Source of the DNA: Erwinia pyrifoliae DSM 12163
Lineage (GTDB): Bacteria > Pseudomonadota > Gammaproteobacteria > Enterobacterales > Enterobacteriaceae
NCBI RefSeq assembly: GCF_000026985.1
Contig: NC_017390.1
Span: 1,136,685-1,200,684, forward strand
Direction: 5' to 3'
DNA: 64,000 bases
Under the pieces are notes generated by a model that was not told the DNA's origin, did no database searches, and saw nothing but the letters and a program-made list of their open reading frames with translations. Below are positions 9,314-21,100 of the stretch, in pieces; the first letter of the stretch is position 1; every line of letters starts with the position of its first letter. Both the position numbers and the translations under genes were made by a program.

Positions 9314-10090
9314 GTGAAGATCGAAACCGCACTCAATTATTTCAACCCGAAAGGGCAGGAAATCACCGATGATGCCCGTACGCGCGCGCCTGACCGCCTG
9401 AGCGCCAGCGAGGTGATGGCCGCCCTGGCGATATGTCAGAGCAGGGCGGGGTTTGGCGTCAGCGTCTGGATCGGCAAAATGGGTATCAGTCAGCAGGGCG
9501 GCGACGAGGTTATCAGCCAGCTGACGCGTTATGCGGGCAAATCCGCTCCGGCCCTGCTCAGAAAAGCCGCAGGCGGCAAAGTAGCCCAGTGCATGAGGAT
9601 TCTGGCCACCTTTGCCTGGCACAATTACACACGTTCTGCGGCCGATCGTCAGGTCTGTGGTACCTGCATGGGGAGCGGAGTGAACTTCATGTCGACAGGC
9701 GTCAAGCTGACGGGTGAAAACGTTGCACCTTGGGCTAACGGTCGCAGGCCGTTGAAATATCAACAGCAGCCTGGCAACAGCTGCGCAACCTGTCATGGCA
9801 CAGGCACGGTCAGTATACGCTGTCGCTGCAGCGGCAGCGGGCGCGTACGGGATATTGCGGCATCGAAACGGCAGGGGATGCCGGTGGAGAAAATTTGCGG
9901 ATATTGCGGTGGACGTGGATTCAGGCGTGCACCGTCGTCGCGGGTTTTCAGCGCGATCCGTTGTCAGGTGCCGCAACTGACTCAGTCATCCTGGTCGCGT
10001 AACTGGAAGCCGTTCTACCTGCAGCTGATAGCTAAATGTGAAGCTGAAGCTGCCCTGGCTGCCGCTGAATTTCGCAAAATTACTGCTTAA
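9314..10090 (+). CDS. Lambda Q-type antitermination protein, orphan
   Basis: Resembles phage lambda Q: MKIETALNYFNPKGQEITDDARTRA and LSASEVMAALAICQSRAGFGV align with the Q N-terminus (SPKSP...SLSGTDVMAAMGMAQSQAGFG), and LTQSSWSRNWKPFYLQL with the C-terminus. Zinc-ribbon cysteines appear as CGTC (115-118), CATC-HGTG (157-160), CRC (170-172) and CGYC-GGRG (195-198), more than the two pairs of lambda Q; length 258 against about 207. Start: GTG at 9314 with GAGAGGG upstream; the frame is open further upstream. Q binds DNA next to a late promoter, loads on paused polymerase and makes it ignore terminators. No other phage gene surrounds it; two terminators and a secreted-protein gene follow. Confidence 0.85.
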   Translation: MKIETALNYFNPKGQEITDDARTRAPDRLSASEVMAALAICQSRAGFGVSVWIGKMGISQQGGDEVISQLTRYAGKSAPALLRKAAGGKVAQCMRILATFAWHNYTRSAADRQVCGTCMGSGVNFMSTGVKLTGENVAPWANGRRPLKYQQQPGNSCATCHGTGTVSIRCRCSGSGRVRDIAASKRQGMPVEKICGYCGGRGFRRAPSSRVFSAIRCQVPQLTQSSWSRNWKPFYLQLIAKCEAEAALAAAEFRKITA

Positions 10091-10101
10091 CAGGCGAAAC
10101 A

Positions 10102-10131
10102 TTGATCGAACCGGGGTGAAATTTGCATAAA
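10102..10131 (+). promoter_or_regulatory. Candidate late (pR'-like) promoter after Q
   Basis: TTGATC (10102-10107), an 18-base spacer and CATAAA (10126-10131) begin 12 bases after the Q stop, the position of pR' in lambdoid phages. The boxes are weak, and the assignment rests mostly on the layout Q, promoter, terminator, cargo. Confidence 0.35.
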
Positions 10132-10193
10132 AATGGATAATCATCGATAACAGAGTGGGATTTCAATATCAAACTCATCCCGGCCCGACATAA

Positions 10194-10219
10194 GGCTCCG
10201 CAAAACGCGGAGCCTTTTT
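10194..10219 (+). terminator. First tandem terminator downstream of Q (tR'-like)
   Basis: GGCTCCGC (10194-10201) pairs perfectly with GCGGAGCC (10207-10214) across a five-base A-rich loop, then five T. Confidence 0.9.
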
Positions 10220-10244
10220 GCTTTCTGGCATTCTGTCACCGTCT

Positions 10245-10270
10245 GCCCCGACTTGGTTCGGGGCTTTTTT
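10245..10270 (+). terminator. Second tandem terminator downstream of Q
   Basis: GCCCCGA (10245-10251) pairs with TCGGGGC (10258-10264), followed by six T. Only 25 bases separate it from the first terminator, and about 105 bases from the next start codon. Confidence 0.9.
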
Positions 10271-10374
10271 GTGCCTGAAATTCACCACTCCGTCAGCGGC
10301 AGCCAGGCAATGCACCCTGTTGCCGCTGCTGCAAACTGCCTCGTTAATCACTGCCCTTTAAAAGGAAATTAATC

Positions 10375-11238
10375 ATGATAACCACCAACGGTAAGTTAAT
10401 ATCGGCTGCCATTGCACTTGCTTTCTCAACTCAGACGTTGTCGATTGTCACGCCGCCAAGGACGGCCCACGACATTACGGAAAATTACTATAATCATTCG
10501 AAAAACTGCGGCAGCGAAAATAAGCCTGCCTTTTTGTGTTCCGGAGTCTTACTGCGCGCTACTGCCATTTCGGATAAATATCATTCATGGGATCCCAGTC
10601 CGCAGTCATTAAAAAGTGGCGGTGTGTCCTTTTCTTATCTCCGGGAGGATGCAAAGTTTACGCGTCTGGCGTATGGCTACAAAAATGGCATGATTTTCTA
10701 CCCGCATAATAAGGCTCCATCGGATAAATATCAGATTGAGGTGCTGTGCGCATTCCCGGTGGATGCGGACACGGTTAACAGAAAGAACAAAGGCTGTGGC
10801 TTTCACGCCTCTTACCCCGGTTCAAGTAAGTCCTGCCGGACGATGGGCATCCGCACTGCCCATGACTGGTACCAGCACTACAAAAGCATCGATCATCCTG
10901 CACGCCAGCACCAGTGTGGTTTCGACACGCAGGAAAGTGCGTCTAAAAATGGTGATTACTTTCTCCAGTCACTGAAGGCCAGGCGATTGATGGGGAATGA
11001 ATTTTTGACGATTCAGAACGAACTGAGGTTGGCTCGCTGGCCGTCAGGTGCGCCCGGAAAACTGCCTCTGCAGGCATTTTTTTATATCGACGGGGGGTTG
11101 AAGAATGCTCAGCACGACCAGCGCGATTTTTATCAGCAAACGGGCATGATCGTACCGATTATCAGGTTAACGTTACCGAGGTCATTATCCTCTGACGCAA
11201 CGTTCAGTTACCGGGCGGGCGATCAGGTGATTAACTAA
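10375..11238 (+). CDS. Secreted cysteine-rich protein, possibly HvnA/halovibrin-like
   Basis: 287 residues with a plausible signal peptide (GKLISAAIALAFSTQTLS). The mature part has six or more cysteines in contexts that suggest disulfides: KNCGSENKPAFLCSGV, IEVLCAFP, NKGCGFHA, SSKSCRTMG, HQCGFD. Other features are a WDPSP motif and the segments GGVSFSYLRED, LAYGYKNGMIFYPH, NELRLARW, NAQHDQRDFYQQTG and VPIIRLTLP. These resemble what I remember of secreted proteins annotated as HvnA/halovibrin-like, for which NAD-directed activity has been discussed; not verified. ATG at 10375 with AAGGA nine bases upstream. It follows Q and the tandem terminators in the same direction. Confidence 0.75.
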   Translation: MITTNGKLISAAIALAFSTQTLSIVTPPRTAHDITENYYNHSKNCGSENKPAFLCSGVLLRATAISDKYHSWDPSPQSLKSGGVSFSYLREDAKFTRLAYGYKNGMIFYPHNKAPSDKYQIEVLCAFPVDADTVNRKNKGCGFHASYPGSSKSCRTMGIRTAHDWYQHYKSIDHPARQHQCGFDTQESASKNGDYFLQSLKARRLMGNEFLTIQNELRLARWPSGAPGKLPLQAFFYIDGGLKNAQHDQRDFYQQTGMIVPIIRLTLPRSLSSDATFSYRAGDQVIN

Positions 11239-11330
11239 ATAGCGGGCTGTATCAATGGCGAATATCCTCGCGGAATGGACTGTTGCGCCCGCCAGGCTTC
11301 TGCCAATGTGACTCAGTCACCAACATGAAT

Positions 11331-11352
11331 AGCCTGCCGTTTATCGGCAGGC
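11331..11352. repeat. Hairpin between secreted-protein gene and lepA
   Basis: AGCCTGCCG / CGGCAGGCT with a TTTAT loop, a perfect 9-bp stem but without a T run on either side. It may end the upstream transcript weakly. The remaining intergenic DNA (11239-11543) shows no gene, and no clear ribosome site precedes lepA. Confidence 0.5.
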
Positions 11353-11543
11353 TGACCCGTTGGTCTTATGATAAACGCTAATGCGCCATTACTTTATGCC
11401 CTTGTTGCCTTGTATTCTTTCGTGAGCGCAGCGAACAGTGTAATATGCTGGCACATTGATGGTGGGTGCAATGAGAGAAATGTCCAAAGTCGTGTCCACT
11501 ACGCAGAAACGTACGATTTAACTTGCGAAAAAAAATCATATAA

Positions 11544-13343
11544 ATGAAGCATATAAGAAACTTTTCAATCATCGCCCACATCGATCATGGCAAATCAACG
11601 CTTTCTGACCGTCTGATCCAGATCTGCGGCGGCCTGACCGAGCGCGAAATGGCAGCACAGGTGCTGGACTCGATGGATTTAGAACGCGAGCGTGGCATCA
11701 CGATTAAAGCGCAAAGCGTCACACTCGATTATCACGCGAAAGACGGTGAAACTTACCAGCTCAATTTTATCGACACGCCTGGCCACGTAGATTTCTCATA
11801 CGAAGTTTCCCGCTCGCTGGCGGCCTGTGAAGGTGCACTGCTGGTTGTTGATGCCGGGCAGGGTGTGGAAGCCCAGACTCTGGCTAACTGCTACACCGCG
11901 ATGGAAATGGATCTGGAAGTTGTACCGGTACTGAACAAAATCGACCTGCCGGCGGCGGAGCCGGACCGCGTGTCGCAGGAAATTGAAGATATCGTCGGCA
12001 TCGATGCCACTGATGCGGTACGCTGCTCGGCAAAAACCGGCGTGGGCGTACCTGACGTGCTGGAACGTCTGGTACGGGATATTCCGCCGCCGGAAGGCGA
12101 TCCGGAAGGCCCTCTGCAGGCGCTGATCATCGACTCCTGGTTTGATAACTATCTGGGCGTGGTTTCGCTGGTGCGTATCAAAAATGGCACCATGCGCAAG
12201 GGCGAAAAAATCAAGGTGATGAGCACCGGCCAGAATTATAACGCCGATCGCCTGGGGATTTTCACACCAAAACGTGAAGATACTGACGTGCTGAACTGTG
12301 GCGAAGTGGGCTGGCTGGTCTGTGCAATCAAAGATATTTTGGGCGCACCGGTGGGCGATACGCTGACGCTGGCGCGTCATCCGGCGGAAAAAGCGTTGCC
12401 GGGTTTCAAAAAGGTCAAGCCGCAGGTTTATGCCGGTCTGTTCCCGATCAGCTCTGACGACTATGAAGCTTTCCGTGACGCGCTGGGCAAACTGAGCCTG
12501 AACGACGCTTCTCTGTTCTATGAGCCAGAAAGCTCCACGGCGCTGGGCTTCGGCTTCCGCTGCGGCTTCCTTGGCCTGCTGCATATGGAGATCATCCAGG
12601 AGCGCCTGGAGCGCGAGTACGATCTTGAACTGATTACCACTGCGCCGACCGTGGTGTATGAAGTGCAGACCACCGACGGGCAAACTGTCTACGTTGACAG
12701 CCCCGGCAAGCTGCCGCCGCTCAACAACATCGAAGAGCTGCGCGAGCCAATCGCCGAGTGTCATATGCTGTTGCCGCAGGAGTATCTGGGCAACGTCATC
12801 ACGCTGTGCATCGAAAAACGCGGCGTGCAGACCAATATGGTTTACCACGGTAACCAGGTGGCGCTAACCTATGAGATCCCGATGGCGGAAGTGGTTCTTG
12901 ATTTCTTCGACCGCCTGAAATCGACGTCACGCGGCTATGCCTCACTGGATTATAACTTTAAACATTTCGCCGCCTCTGACATGGTGCGTGTTGATGTGTT
13001 GATTAACAGCGAGCGCGTTGATGCACTGGCGCTGATCACCCACCGCGATAACTCACAGTACCGTGGGCGCGAGCTGGTAGAGAAGATGAAAGATCTGATC
13101 CCGCGTCAGCAGTTTGATATCGCCATCCAGGCGGCGATTGGCAACCACATTATTGCCCGCTCAACGGTCAAGCAGCTGCGCAAAAACGTGCTTGCCAAGT
13201 GCTATGGCGGTGATGTGAGTCGTAAGAAAAAACTGCTGCAGAAACAGAAAGACGGTAAGAAACGCATGAAGCAGGTGGGTAACGTCGAGTTACCACAGGA
13301 AGCGTTCCTTGCCATTCTCCATGTCGGTAAAGAGAGTAAATAA
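11544..13343 (+). CDS. lepA: Elongation factor 4 (LepA)
   Basis: Translational GTPase acting on stalled or back-translocating ribosomes and in 30S maturation. G1 AHIDHGKST, effector [19 protein letters not shown] and NKIDLP are intact, followed by domain II, EF-G-like domains III and V, and the LepA-specific C-terminal domain ending [20 protein letters not shown]. 599 residues, same as E. coli. ATG at 11544 without a visible Shine-Dalgarno. Followed after 30 bases by lepB, its usual operon partner. Confidence 0.97.
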   Translation: MKHIRNFSIIAHIDHGKSTLSDRLIQICGGLTEREMAAQVLDSMDLERERGITIKAQSVTLDYHAKDGETYQLNFIDTPGHVDFSYEVSRSLAACEGALLVVDAGQGVEAQTLANCYTAMEMDLEVVPVLNKIDLPAAEPDRVSQEIEDIVGIDATDAVRCSAKTGVGVPDVLERLVRDIPPPEGDPEGPLQALIIDSWFDNYLGVVSLVRIKNGTMRKGEKIKVMSTGQNYNADRLGIFTPKREDTDVLNCGEVGWLVCAIKDILGAPVGDTLTLARHPAEKALPGFKKVKPQVYAGLFPISSDDYEAFRDALGKLSLNDASLFYEPESSTALGFGFRCGFLGLLHMEIIQERLEREYDLELITTAPTVVYEVQTTDGQTVYVDSPGKLPPLNNIEELREPIAECHMLLPQEYLGNVITLCIEKRGVQTNMVYHGNQVALTYEIPMAEVVLDFFDRLKSTSRGYASLDYNFKHFAASDMVRVDVLINSERVDALALITHRDNSQYRGRELVEKMKDLIPRQQFDIAIQAAIGNHIIARSTVKQLRKNVLAKCYGGDVSRKKKLLQKQKDGKKRMKQVGNVELPQEAFLAILHVGKESK

Positions 13344-13372
13344 GCCCGTTTTCGGGCCGAGAGGGAATTGGA

Positions 13373-14329
13373 ATGGCTAATATGTTCGCCCTGATTTTGG
13401 CGATAGCAACGCTTGTTACCGGCATTGTCTGGGGCATCGACAAAGTGAAATGGGCGCCGGCTCGCCGGGCAAAACGTGCTGCGGCGCGCGCTGAAGGGAT
13501 AGCAGAAACCCAGGCTGAGAAACAGCCAGGCTGGGTAGAAACCACCGCGTCGGTGTTTCCGGTTCTGTTAGTCGTTTTTGTGGTACGGTCGTTTATTTAT
13601 GAGCCGTTCCAAATTCCTTCAGGATCGATGATGCCGACAATGTTGATCGGTGATTTTATTCTGGTAGAGAAGTATGCCTATGGCATCAAAGATCCGATTA
13701 CGCAGACTACGCTGATTGCCACCGGGCGCCCGAAGCGTGGCGACATTGCGGTATTTAAATACCCGAAAGACCCGAGCCTGGACTACATTAAGCGCGTGAT
13801 CGGCCTGCCGGGCGACCGCATAACTTACGATCCGCTGGGCAAAACAGTATCGGTGCAGCCTGCTTGCGCCGAGGGTCAAAGCTGTGCAAACGCGCTGCCG
13901 GTGACCTATTCTGACGTGCGGCAAAGTGACTTTATTCAGACTTTTAGCGGCTTTGACGGCAATGAAGCCGGCAATGGCTTCTACCAGATGCCGCAGAATG
14001 AATCGATGCCGGGTGGACTGCGTTTAGCGACCCGTGATGAAACGCTGGGTGACGTGACGCACCGTATTCTGATGGTGACCCAGGCGCAAAGTCAGCCAGG
14101 TTCGTACTATCAGCAGCCGGGGCAGCCGCAGTCGAGCTGGACAGTGCCACAAGGCATGTACTTTATGATGGGCGATAACCGTGATAACAGTGCTGATAGC
14201 CGTTATTGGGGCTTCGTACCTGAACGTAACCTGGTTGGCAAAGCGACCGCGATTTGGATGAGCTTTGACAAGCAGGAAGGGCAATGGCCGACTGGCGTTC
14301 GCCTGAGCCGCATTGGCGGTATTCACTAA
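13373..14329 (+). CDS. lepB: Signal peptidase I
   Basis: Inner-membrane leader peptidase releasing exported proteins. It has two N-terminal membrane segments (MFALILAIATLVTGIVWGI and VFPVLLVVFVVRSFIY), then the catalytic Ser in IPSGSMMPTLLIGDF-like context (here PSGSMMPTMLIGDF), the catalytic Lys in DYIKRVIGLPGD, and the GDNRDNSADSRYWGFVP box. 318 residues (E. coli 324). Ribosome site AGAGGGA upstream of the ATG. Confidence 0.97.
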   Translation: MANMFALILAIATLVTGIVWGIDKVKWAPARRAKRAAARAEGIAETQAEKQPGWVETTASVFPVLLVVFVVRSFIYEPFQIPSGSMMPTMLIGDFILVEKYAYGIKDPITQTTLIATGRPKRGDIAVFKYPKDPSLDYIKRVIGLPGDRITYDPLGKTVSVQPACAEGQSCANALPVTYSDVRQSDFIQTFSGFDGNEAGNGFYQMPQNESMPGGLRLATRDETLGDVTHRILMVTQAQSQPGSYYQQPGQPQSSWTVPQGMYFMMGDNRDNSADSRYWGFVPERNLVGKATAIWMSFDKQEGQWPTGVRLSRIGGIH

Positions 14330-14358
14330 TGTCTGCCTGTGGCTGACATTGATTTAGG

Positions 14359-14383
14359 GTGGCCTGTAAACCTGACAGGCCAC
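14359..14383. promoter_or_regulatory. Leader hairpin before rnc (candidate RNase III self-cleavage element)
   Basis: GTGGCCTGT (14359-14367) pairs perfectly with ACAGGCCAC (14375-14383) about 85 bases upstream of rnc. E. coli rnc mRNA is destabilised by RNase III cutting a leader stem. No T run, so a terminator is unlikely. The self-cleavage role is inferred from position only. Confidence 0.4.
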
Positions 14384-14465
14384 TGCACACGAAACAGAAA
14401 GTGTTGGTGTACTGGCTCAGCCCTGTTCCCTGTGCAGCATAATTGACGCATTCAGAAATTGGTAA

Positions 14466-16051
<1,586 letters not shown>

Positions 16052-16056
16052 TCCCG

Positions 16057-16794
16057 ATGGAAGGCTGGCAACGCGCATTTGTCCTGCATGGACGCCCCTG
16101 GAGCGAAACCAGCCTGCTGCTTGACCTGTTCTCCGAACAGCACGGCCGGGTGCGGGTACTGGCCAAAGGCGCCCGCTCGAAACGCTCCAGCCTGAAAGGC
16201 GCGTTACAGCCCTTTACGCCGCTGCTGGTGCGCTGGAGCGGTCGTGGCGAAGTGAAAACCCTGCGCGCTGCCGAGCCGGTATCGCTGGCGTTGCCGCTTA
16301 GCGGCAACACGCTTTACTGCGGCCTGTACGTTAACGAACTCCTTTCCCGCGTGCTGCAACATGAAACGGCCTTCAGCGAACTGTTCTTCGACTACCTGCA
16401 ATGCATCCAGACGCTGGCGGCTGATCCCGCTTCGCCCGAACCGGCGCTGCGGCGCTTTGAACTGTCAATGCTGGGCCATCTGGGCTACGGCGTTGACTTT
16501 CTGCACTGCGCCGGCAGTGGTGAAGAGGTGGCGGACAGCATGACCTACAGCTACCGCGAAGAGAAAGGCTTTATTGCCAGCCTGGTTGCAGGACACCGTA
16601 GTTTCTCTGGTCGCCAGCTGCGTGCGCTGTCTGCTCGTGAATTCCCTGATGCAGACACCCTGCGTGCCGCCAAACGTTTTACCCGTATTGCCCTGAAACC
16701 TTATCTTGGCGGTAAACCCCTGAAGAGTGGCGAGCTTTTTCGGCAATTCTTGCCGAGAAAACCAGCAGGCACCGCGCCAGCAGGCGAAGAATAG
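16057..16794 (+). CDS. recO: DNA repair protein RecO
   Basis: Recombination mediator that works with RecR to load RecA on SSB-coated gaps. The N-terminal OB fold ([47 protein letters not shown]) and the helical C-terminal domain ([43 protein letters not shown] ending) are present. 245 residues (E. coli 242). Part of the rnc operon. Confidence 0.95.
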   Translation: MEGWQRAFVLHGRPWSETSLLLDLFSEQHGRVRVLAKGARSKRSSLKGALQPFTPLLVRWSGRGEVKTLRAAEPVSLALPLSGNTLYCGLYVNELLSRVLQHETAFSELFFDYLQCIQTLAADPASPEPALRRFELSMLGHLGYGVDFLHCAGSGEEVADSMTYSYREEKGFIASLVAGHRSFSGRQLRALSAREFPDADTLRAAKRFTRIALKPYLGGKPLKSGELFRQFLPRKPAGTAPAGEE

Positions 16795-16868
16795 TCACGG
16801 GTCATACCCTTCAAAGCCGTGAACGTTGTACACTCGGCAAAACCGTTTATGAAAATCTGAGGACTCTC

Positions 16869-17600
16869 ATGGCAGAGCTGTTATTAGGCGTCAATATCGA
16901 TCACGTTGCGACCGTACGTAATGCCCGAGGCACCCACTATCCCGATCCGGTTCAGGCAGCATTTGTTTCCGAACAGGCAGGGGCGGACGGCATCACCGTG
17001 CATCTGCGTGAAGATCGCCGTCATATCACCGACCGTGACGTGCGTATTCTGCGCGAAACCATTCAAACGCGTATGAATCTGGAAATGGCCGTCACTGATG
17101 AGATGGTCGACATTGCCTGTGAGATCCAGCCGCACTTCTGCTGTCTGGTGCCGGAAAAGCGTGAGGAAGTGACCACTGAAGGCGGTCTCGACGTGGCAGC
17201 ACAACAGGATAAAGTGACTGCGGCGGTTAAACGGCTTAGCGCCGCCGGCATCCTGGTTTCGCTGTTTATTGATGCCGACCCGCGTCAGATCGATGCCGCA
17301 GTGGCTGCGGGCGCGCCTTACATTGAAATTCACACCGGAGCCTATGCCGAAGCACCGGAGGGGCCAGCGCGTGACGCGGAGCTGGCACGCATTGCCGAAG
17401 CGGCGACCTGTGCAGCGGGCAAGGGCCTGAAGGTTAACGCGGGTCACGGCCTGACCTACCACAACGTGCTGCCGGTTGCTGCACTGCCGGAAATGCACGA
17501 GCTGAATATTGGTCATGCCATCATTGGCCGTGCGGTATTTACTGGGTTGGCCGCTGCGGTACAAGAGATGAAGCAGCTGCTGCGTGAAGCACGCCGCTAA
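16869..17600 (+). CDS. pdxJ: Pyridoxine 5'-phosphate synthase
   Basis: Condenses 3-amino-2-oxopropyl phosphate with deoxyxylulose 5-phosphate in vitamin B6 synthesis. TIM-barrel protein with [25 protein letters not shown] at the start, [32 protein letters not shown], and [12 protein letters not shown] for phosphate binding. 243 residues, as expected. Preceded by GAGGACTCTC; its stop shares a base with the acpS ATG. Confidence 0.97.
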   Translation: MAELLLGVNIDHVATVRNARGTHYPDPVQAAFVSEQAGADGITVHLREDRRHITDRDVRILRETIQTRMNLEMAVTDEMVDIACEIQPHFCCLVPEKREEVTTEGGLDVAAQQDKVTAAVKRLSAAGILVSLFIDADPRQIDAAVAAGAPYIEIHTGAYAEAPEGPARDAELARIAEAATCAAGKGLKVNAGHGLTYHNVLPVAALPEMHELNIGHAIIGRAVFTGLAAAVQEMKQLLREARR

Positions 17601-17980
17601 TGGCTATTCTCGGTCTCGGTAGCGATATCGTGGAGATCGCCCGCATCGGCGCGGTGATTTCCCGCAGCGGCAATCGGCTGGCACAACGGGTACTGAGCGA
17701 AAACGAATGGCTTCAGTATCAGGCACATCAGCAGCCGGTGCGCTTTCTTGCCAAACGGTTCGCCGTAAAGGAAGCAGCGGCGAAGGCGTTTGGCACCGGT
17801 ATTCGCGGCGGCCTGGCGTTTAATCAGTTCGAGGTTTACAACGATGAGCTGGGCAAGCCGGGCCTGAGATTTCTGCAACACGCGCATGAAATGGCGCAGA
17901 AGCTGGGCGTGGCGCATGTGCACGTCACGCTGGCCGACGAACGTCACTACGCCTGTGCCACGGTAATTATCGAGAGTTAA
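17600..17980 (+). CDS. acpS: Holo-[acyl-carrier-protein] synthase
   Basis: Transfers phosphopantetheine from CoA to apo-ACP. The two signatures are [12 protein letters not shown] (metal-binding Asp) and [21 protein letters not shown] (Glu and Lys). 126 residues. Translationally coupled to pdxJ. The conserved backbone breaks off after this gene: in E. coli yfhL and yfhH follow, here a 5-kb foreign-looking gene intervenes before the yfhH-like regulator. Confidence 0.97.
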   Translation: MAILGLGSDIVEIARIGAVISRSGNRLAQRVLSENEWLQYQAHQQPVRFLAKRFAVKEAAAKAFGTGIRGGLAFNQFEVYNDELGKPGLRFLQHAHEMAQKLGVAHVHVTLADERHYACATVIIES

Positions 17981-18028
17981 CCGGCGAGCAGTACCAATTT
18001 TGCCCATAGCCTGTCTCGCAGTGAGGTA

Positions 18029-18048
18029 CAGGACAGGCATTTCAATGC
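18029..18048. repeat. Left copy of 20-bp direct repeat flanking the giant gene
   Basis: CAGGACAGGCATTTCAATGC matches 23333-23352 in 18 of 20 positions in the same orientation. The two copies lie on either side of the AT-rich giant gene and may be insertion or recombination junctions. Confidence 0.5.
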
Positions 18049-18152
18049 CGCTTACTGTCGCGCAGAACCCCGAAAATCAAATAACGCCGTTTTTGAGCAC
18101 ATATACGCGCTGGGCTGCGAGATACCTTACATCGCAGATATAAGATGTTTTT

Positions 18153-21100
18153 TTGAAAGAAAAAATATCCCAGTCTGCTAAAAAGAAGGTTATCAACAGC
18201 CACATTCAAATAAATATGCCACCTCTTAACCCAACCGCAGGCTCATCATCAGCCCACAAAACACCGGAATCCCCGTACCGTTCAAATCTGGAAGAGCAGG
18301 ATATCTGGTTCGACGCTACCGGGTATGTTGAAATGGACGAAACTTTTTTTGACGCCTGCGCCTGCGACAGTCATCATGCTGCCCCGGTTTCTGCCGGAGA
18401 TGCCTCAGCTTCCCGGATTCCGTTCACGGAAGACTCGAGACGTGCTCTTATAGAGTTTGTCCTCACCATACGAGAATGCGCGGAGAGCCACTTTTTTTTT
18501 GCCTGCATTAGATTAATTCTCCCCGGCGTCCCGAGCGTACTCGTTGCAGCGGTAAAATCTCTGTATGACGCGTTTACAGGGCAAGGAAATATGGGTAAGG
18601 CAGCACTGTATGCCTCTGCAGTGGCATCAGAGTATTTTCATGATAAGACTGATATCGTTAATCAACTGGCCGCTTTTATCTGGGATACCTTTGACGGCTG
18701 GACTCATGGGACTTTCCTGCAGCAGTTTCTGGGAGGTAAGGAGAGTCGCATCTCCACCTGCGTGTGTAACTTACTTGCCATTACGGCCATTGTTATCGGG
18801 CGCAGGATGAAAAATGAGGGGGCTCCGCAGCGTGGTTGGCTGAAAGTTCCGACCTTTGTGGCTCATATTTTCATCCACGTCAATTTTTACATGAGTGTGA
18901 TAAAAAATATGGCGAGCCGTCTTCCGCCCAGCGGAGAAACTAGCCAAATATCTGAATTACTAGAAAAGATGCCGGCTTTCGAGGTTGATACCTCGTTGGA
19001 AATGACAGAGGATGTATGCGATGCTGCCTTTTCCTGTCCCCCCTTATCACCACGGATAACCGCATATTCGTCAAATTCAACCGCTATTCCTGAGGCTTGC
19101 TCCCGGGGGGCAGTACATAACAAACCGATATCTGCTCCCGGCCAGAGTGACGTTTTCACTATCCCTGACCAGATACATTTTCGGGCGGTGGAAAAACTCA
19201 GGCAGAAAAGCGAACTGTCAGCCGTGGCGTACTGTGTCAGCCGGAAAACTGAAACCCGTCAACAGACAAACGGAAAGGTCGTTACTGACACGCATATCAA
19301 TACGAAATGTGACGCCACGGTTTATCCTGAATCGCTTAGAAAACCGGCAGAGAATACGCACGTACACACAGAGAAACCGGAAACGCAGGTATTCTCACCA
19401 GCAACAAGCCGGAGTGGCGGAGAAGCTTTGCTACCTCTGGTGATGACGGCAGCAGCATTACCAAATCTATATGTGCAGTCTGTGAAAAGCAAAACTGTCA
19501 TTGCAGCAACCGGTATGGCAGGGCTTACCGGGATTACCATGGTCGGGAAACTTCTGTGGGATAAATTGCCGGCACACAATGCGGAAGAAAAACCTGTCAA
19601 CAGAATTGATAACATAGAAAACAGCCCTCTCAAGACGAGAAAAGAAAATATTAGAATTAAAAAAATTCTGGTGAATGAAGGATTACTGAAAAAAGGAGAA
19701 GTTGTTAATAAGGAAAAATTGTTATCTGCCATGGCTGAGTACCTTTTCGGTAACAAAAATGGCATTGCAGGTAGCGCTGACAAGATCCAGAAGCTGGCCA
19801 GGAAAATTCTTTCTGCAGATGAGCTATATGGCGGAGGAAATGGTGATCAGCTCTTTACAACACAGGCTAAATCGGTACTTCGCTCGTGGGTATTCAATAA
19901 TGTTATGGGTATGTCTCCTGTAGAGTATATTATTAATAATATTAAGGTGGGGGCTTATCCAGGATATTATACCATAAGCAGCATTCATCACTTGCTATCT
20001 ATGGAGAAATTGCTTAAAGAACAACATTTGCATTTAAGAGAGATTCCCTTGTCACAATGGGGAGAGCTAAATGCGATGTGGTACTCTTTTCTGACAGAAG
20101 AAATGCCTTTCCTGAAATTTACCGATGAGTCGATAAAAAAACTGGAGCTAAAAGATCACAGTTTTTCTCATCTGTATTCCGGCTCCCGATTTCTGACATT
20201 GAGTTCATTTAATAATTACACTGCAGAAGAAGCGATGAGTACAGGAGAGAAAATGTGGGAGTTAGCAGTCAGTGAGGGTGTTACGATTGATAACTTAGCC
20301 TGTTACAGAGCGCCTGCACTATTTTTCACACAATCTTCTTTATCCGCAAAGAGAATGCAGGAAAGCAATGATGATATTGATGCCATTAATTACTATATCC
20401 AATACAGAAAAGAGGTCAGAGAAGTACAGAAGGATATAAAAGAGAAATACAATAAATATCTTTTTGCAGCCAAAGCATGGCTTAGGAAGGGGAAGCTGGC
20501 AGATGTTATAATCGCTCAATGTCCTGCTCTTAGCGCCGCTCTTCCTGATTTAGCTGAAGATATAAGTACTCCGGAGCAGAAAAGAGAAAACGCTAAGTAT
20601 TTTGCAAAACAAAATTACCTGAACGAAATAGTAAAACCTTGTGAAAGTGCACCAGAAAGCTTGAGCAACGAATATCGTAGACTAACGGCAGATGTTTCAG
20701 ATAGTTTTCGTGAGATTGATAAATACCTTATTATTTCAGCAATCAGTTCATTGCCAGAGAACGAAAGTAGCTTTATTCAGTTACCTGATGCAAGCATACA
20801 CCTTGCGACCGCCTATATACAAATGAGAGAGCCTGGTTCTACTTTTGTAACACATAAACATTTTGTCGATCGCACAGACCTCTTTGCTGTGAAACAAGAG
20901 GTTGAGGAAAGGATTTATGCTTTAAAAGCAGAAAGAAATAATGATAATGGCTACAAGCTTTTCAGGGTGGATCGTGATGTAAAACAGTACATATCTGGCG
21001 GAATTTTTGGGGAAACTTTTGATGACTATAAGATTACGTGGGATAAGGTGGAGGATAGTCAGGACATAGCCAACTTTGCAGTAAAAATAACTGAACAAGC

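Noticed and set aside
18000..18216. Possible Hrp box (HrpL promoter) before the giant gene
   Set aside because: AGAACCCCG at about 18063 lacks the GGAACC start and the CCAC half at the right distance, so type III co-regulation is not supported.
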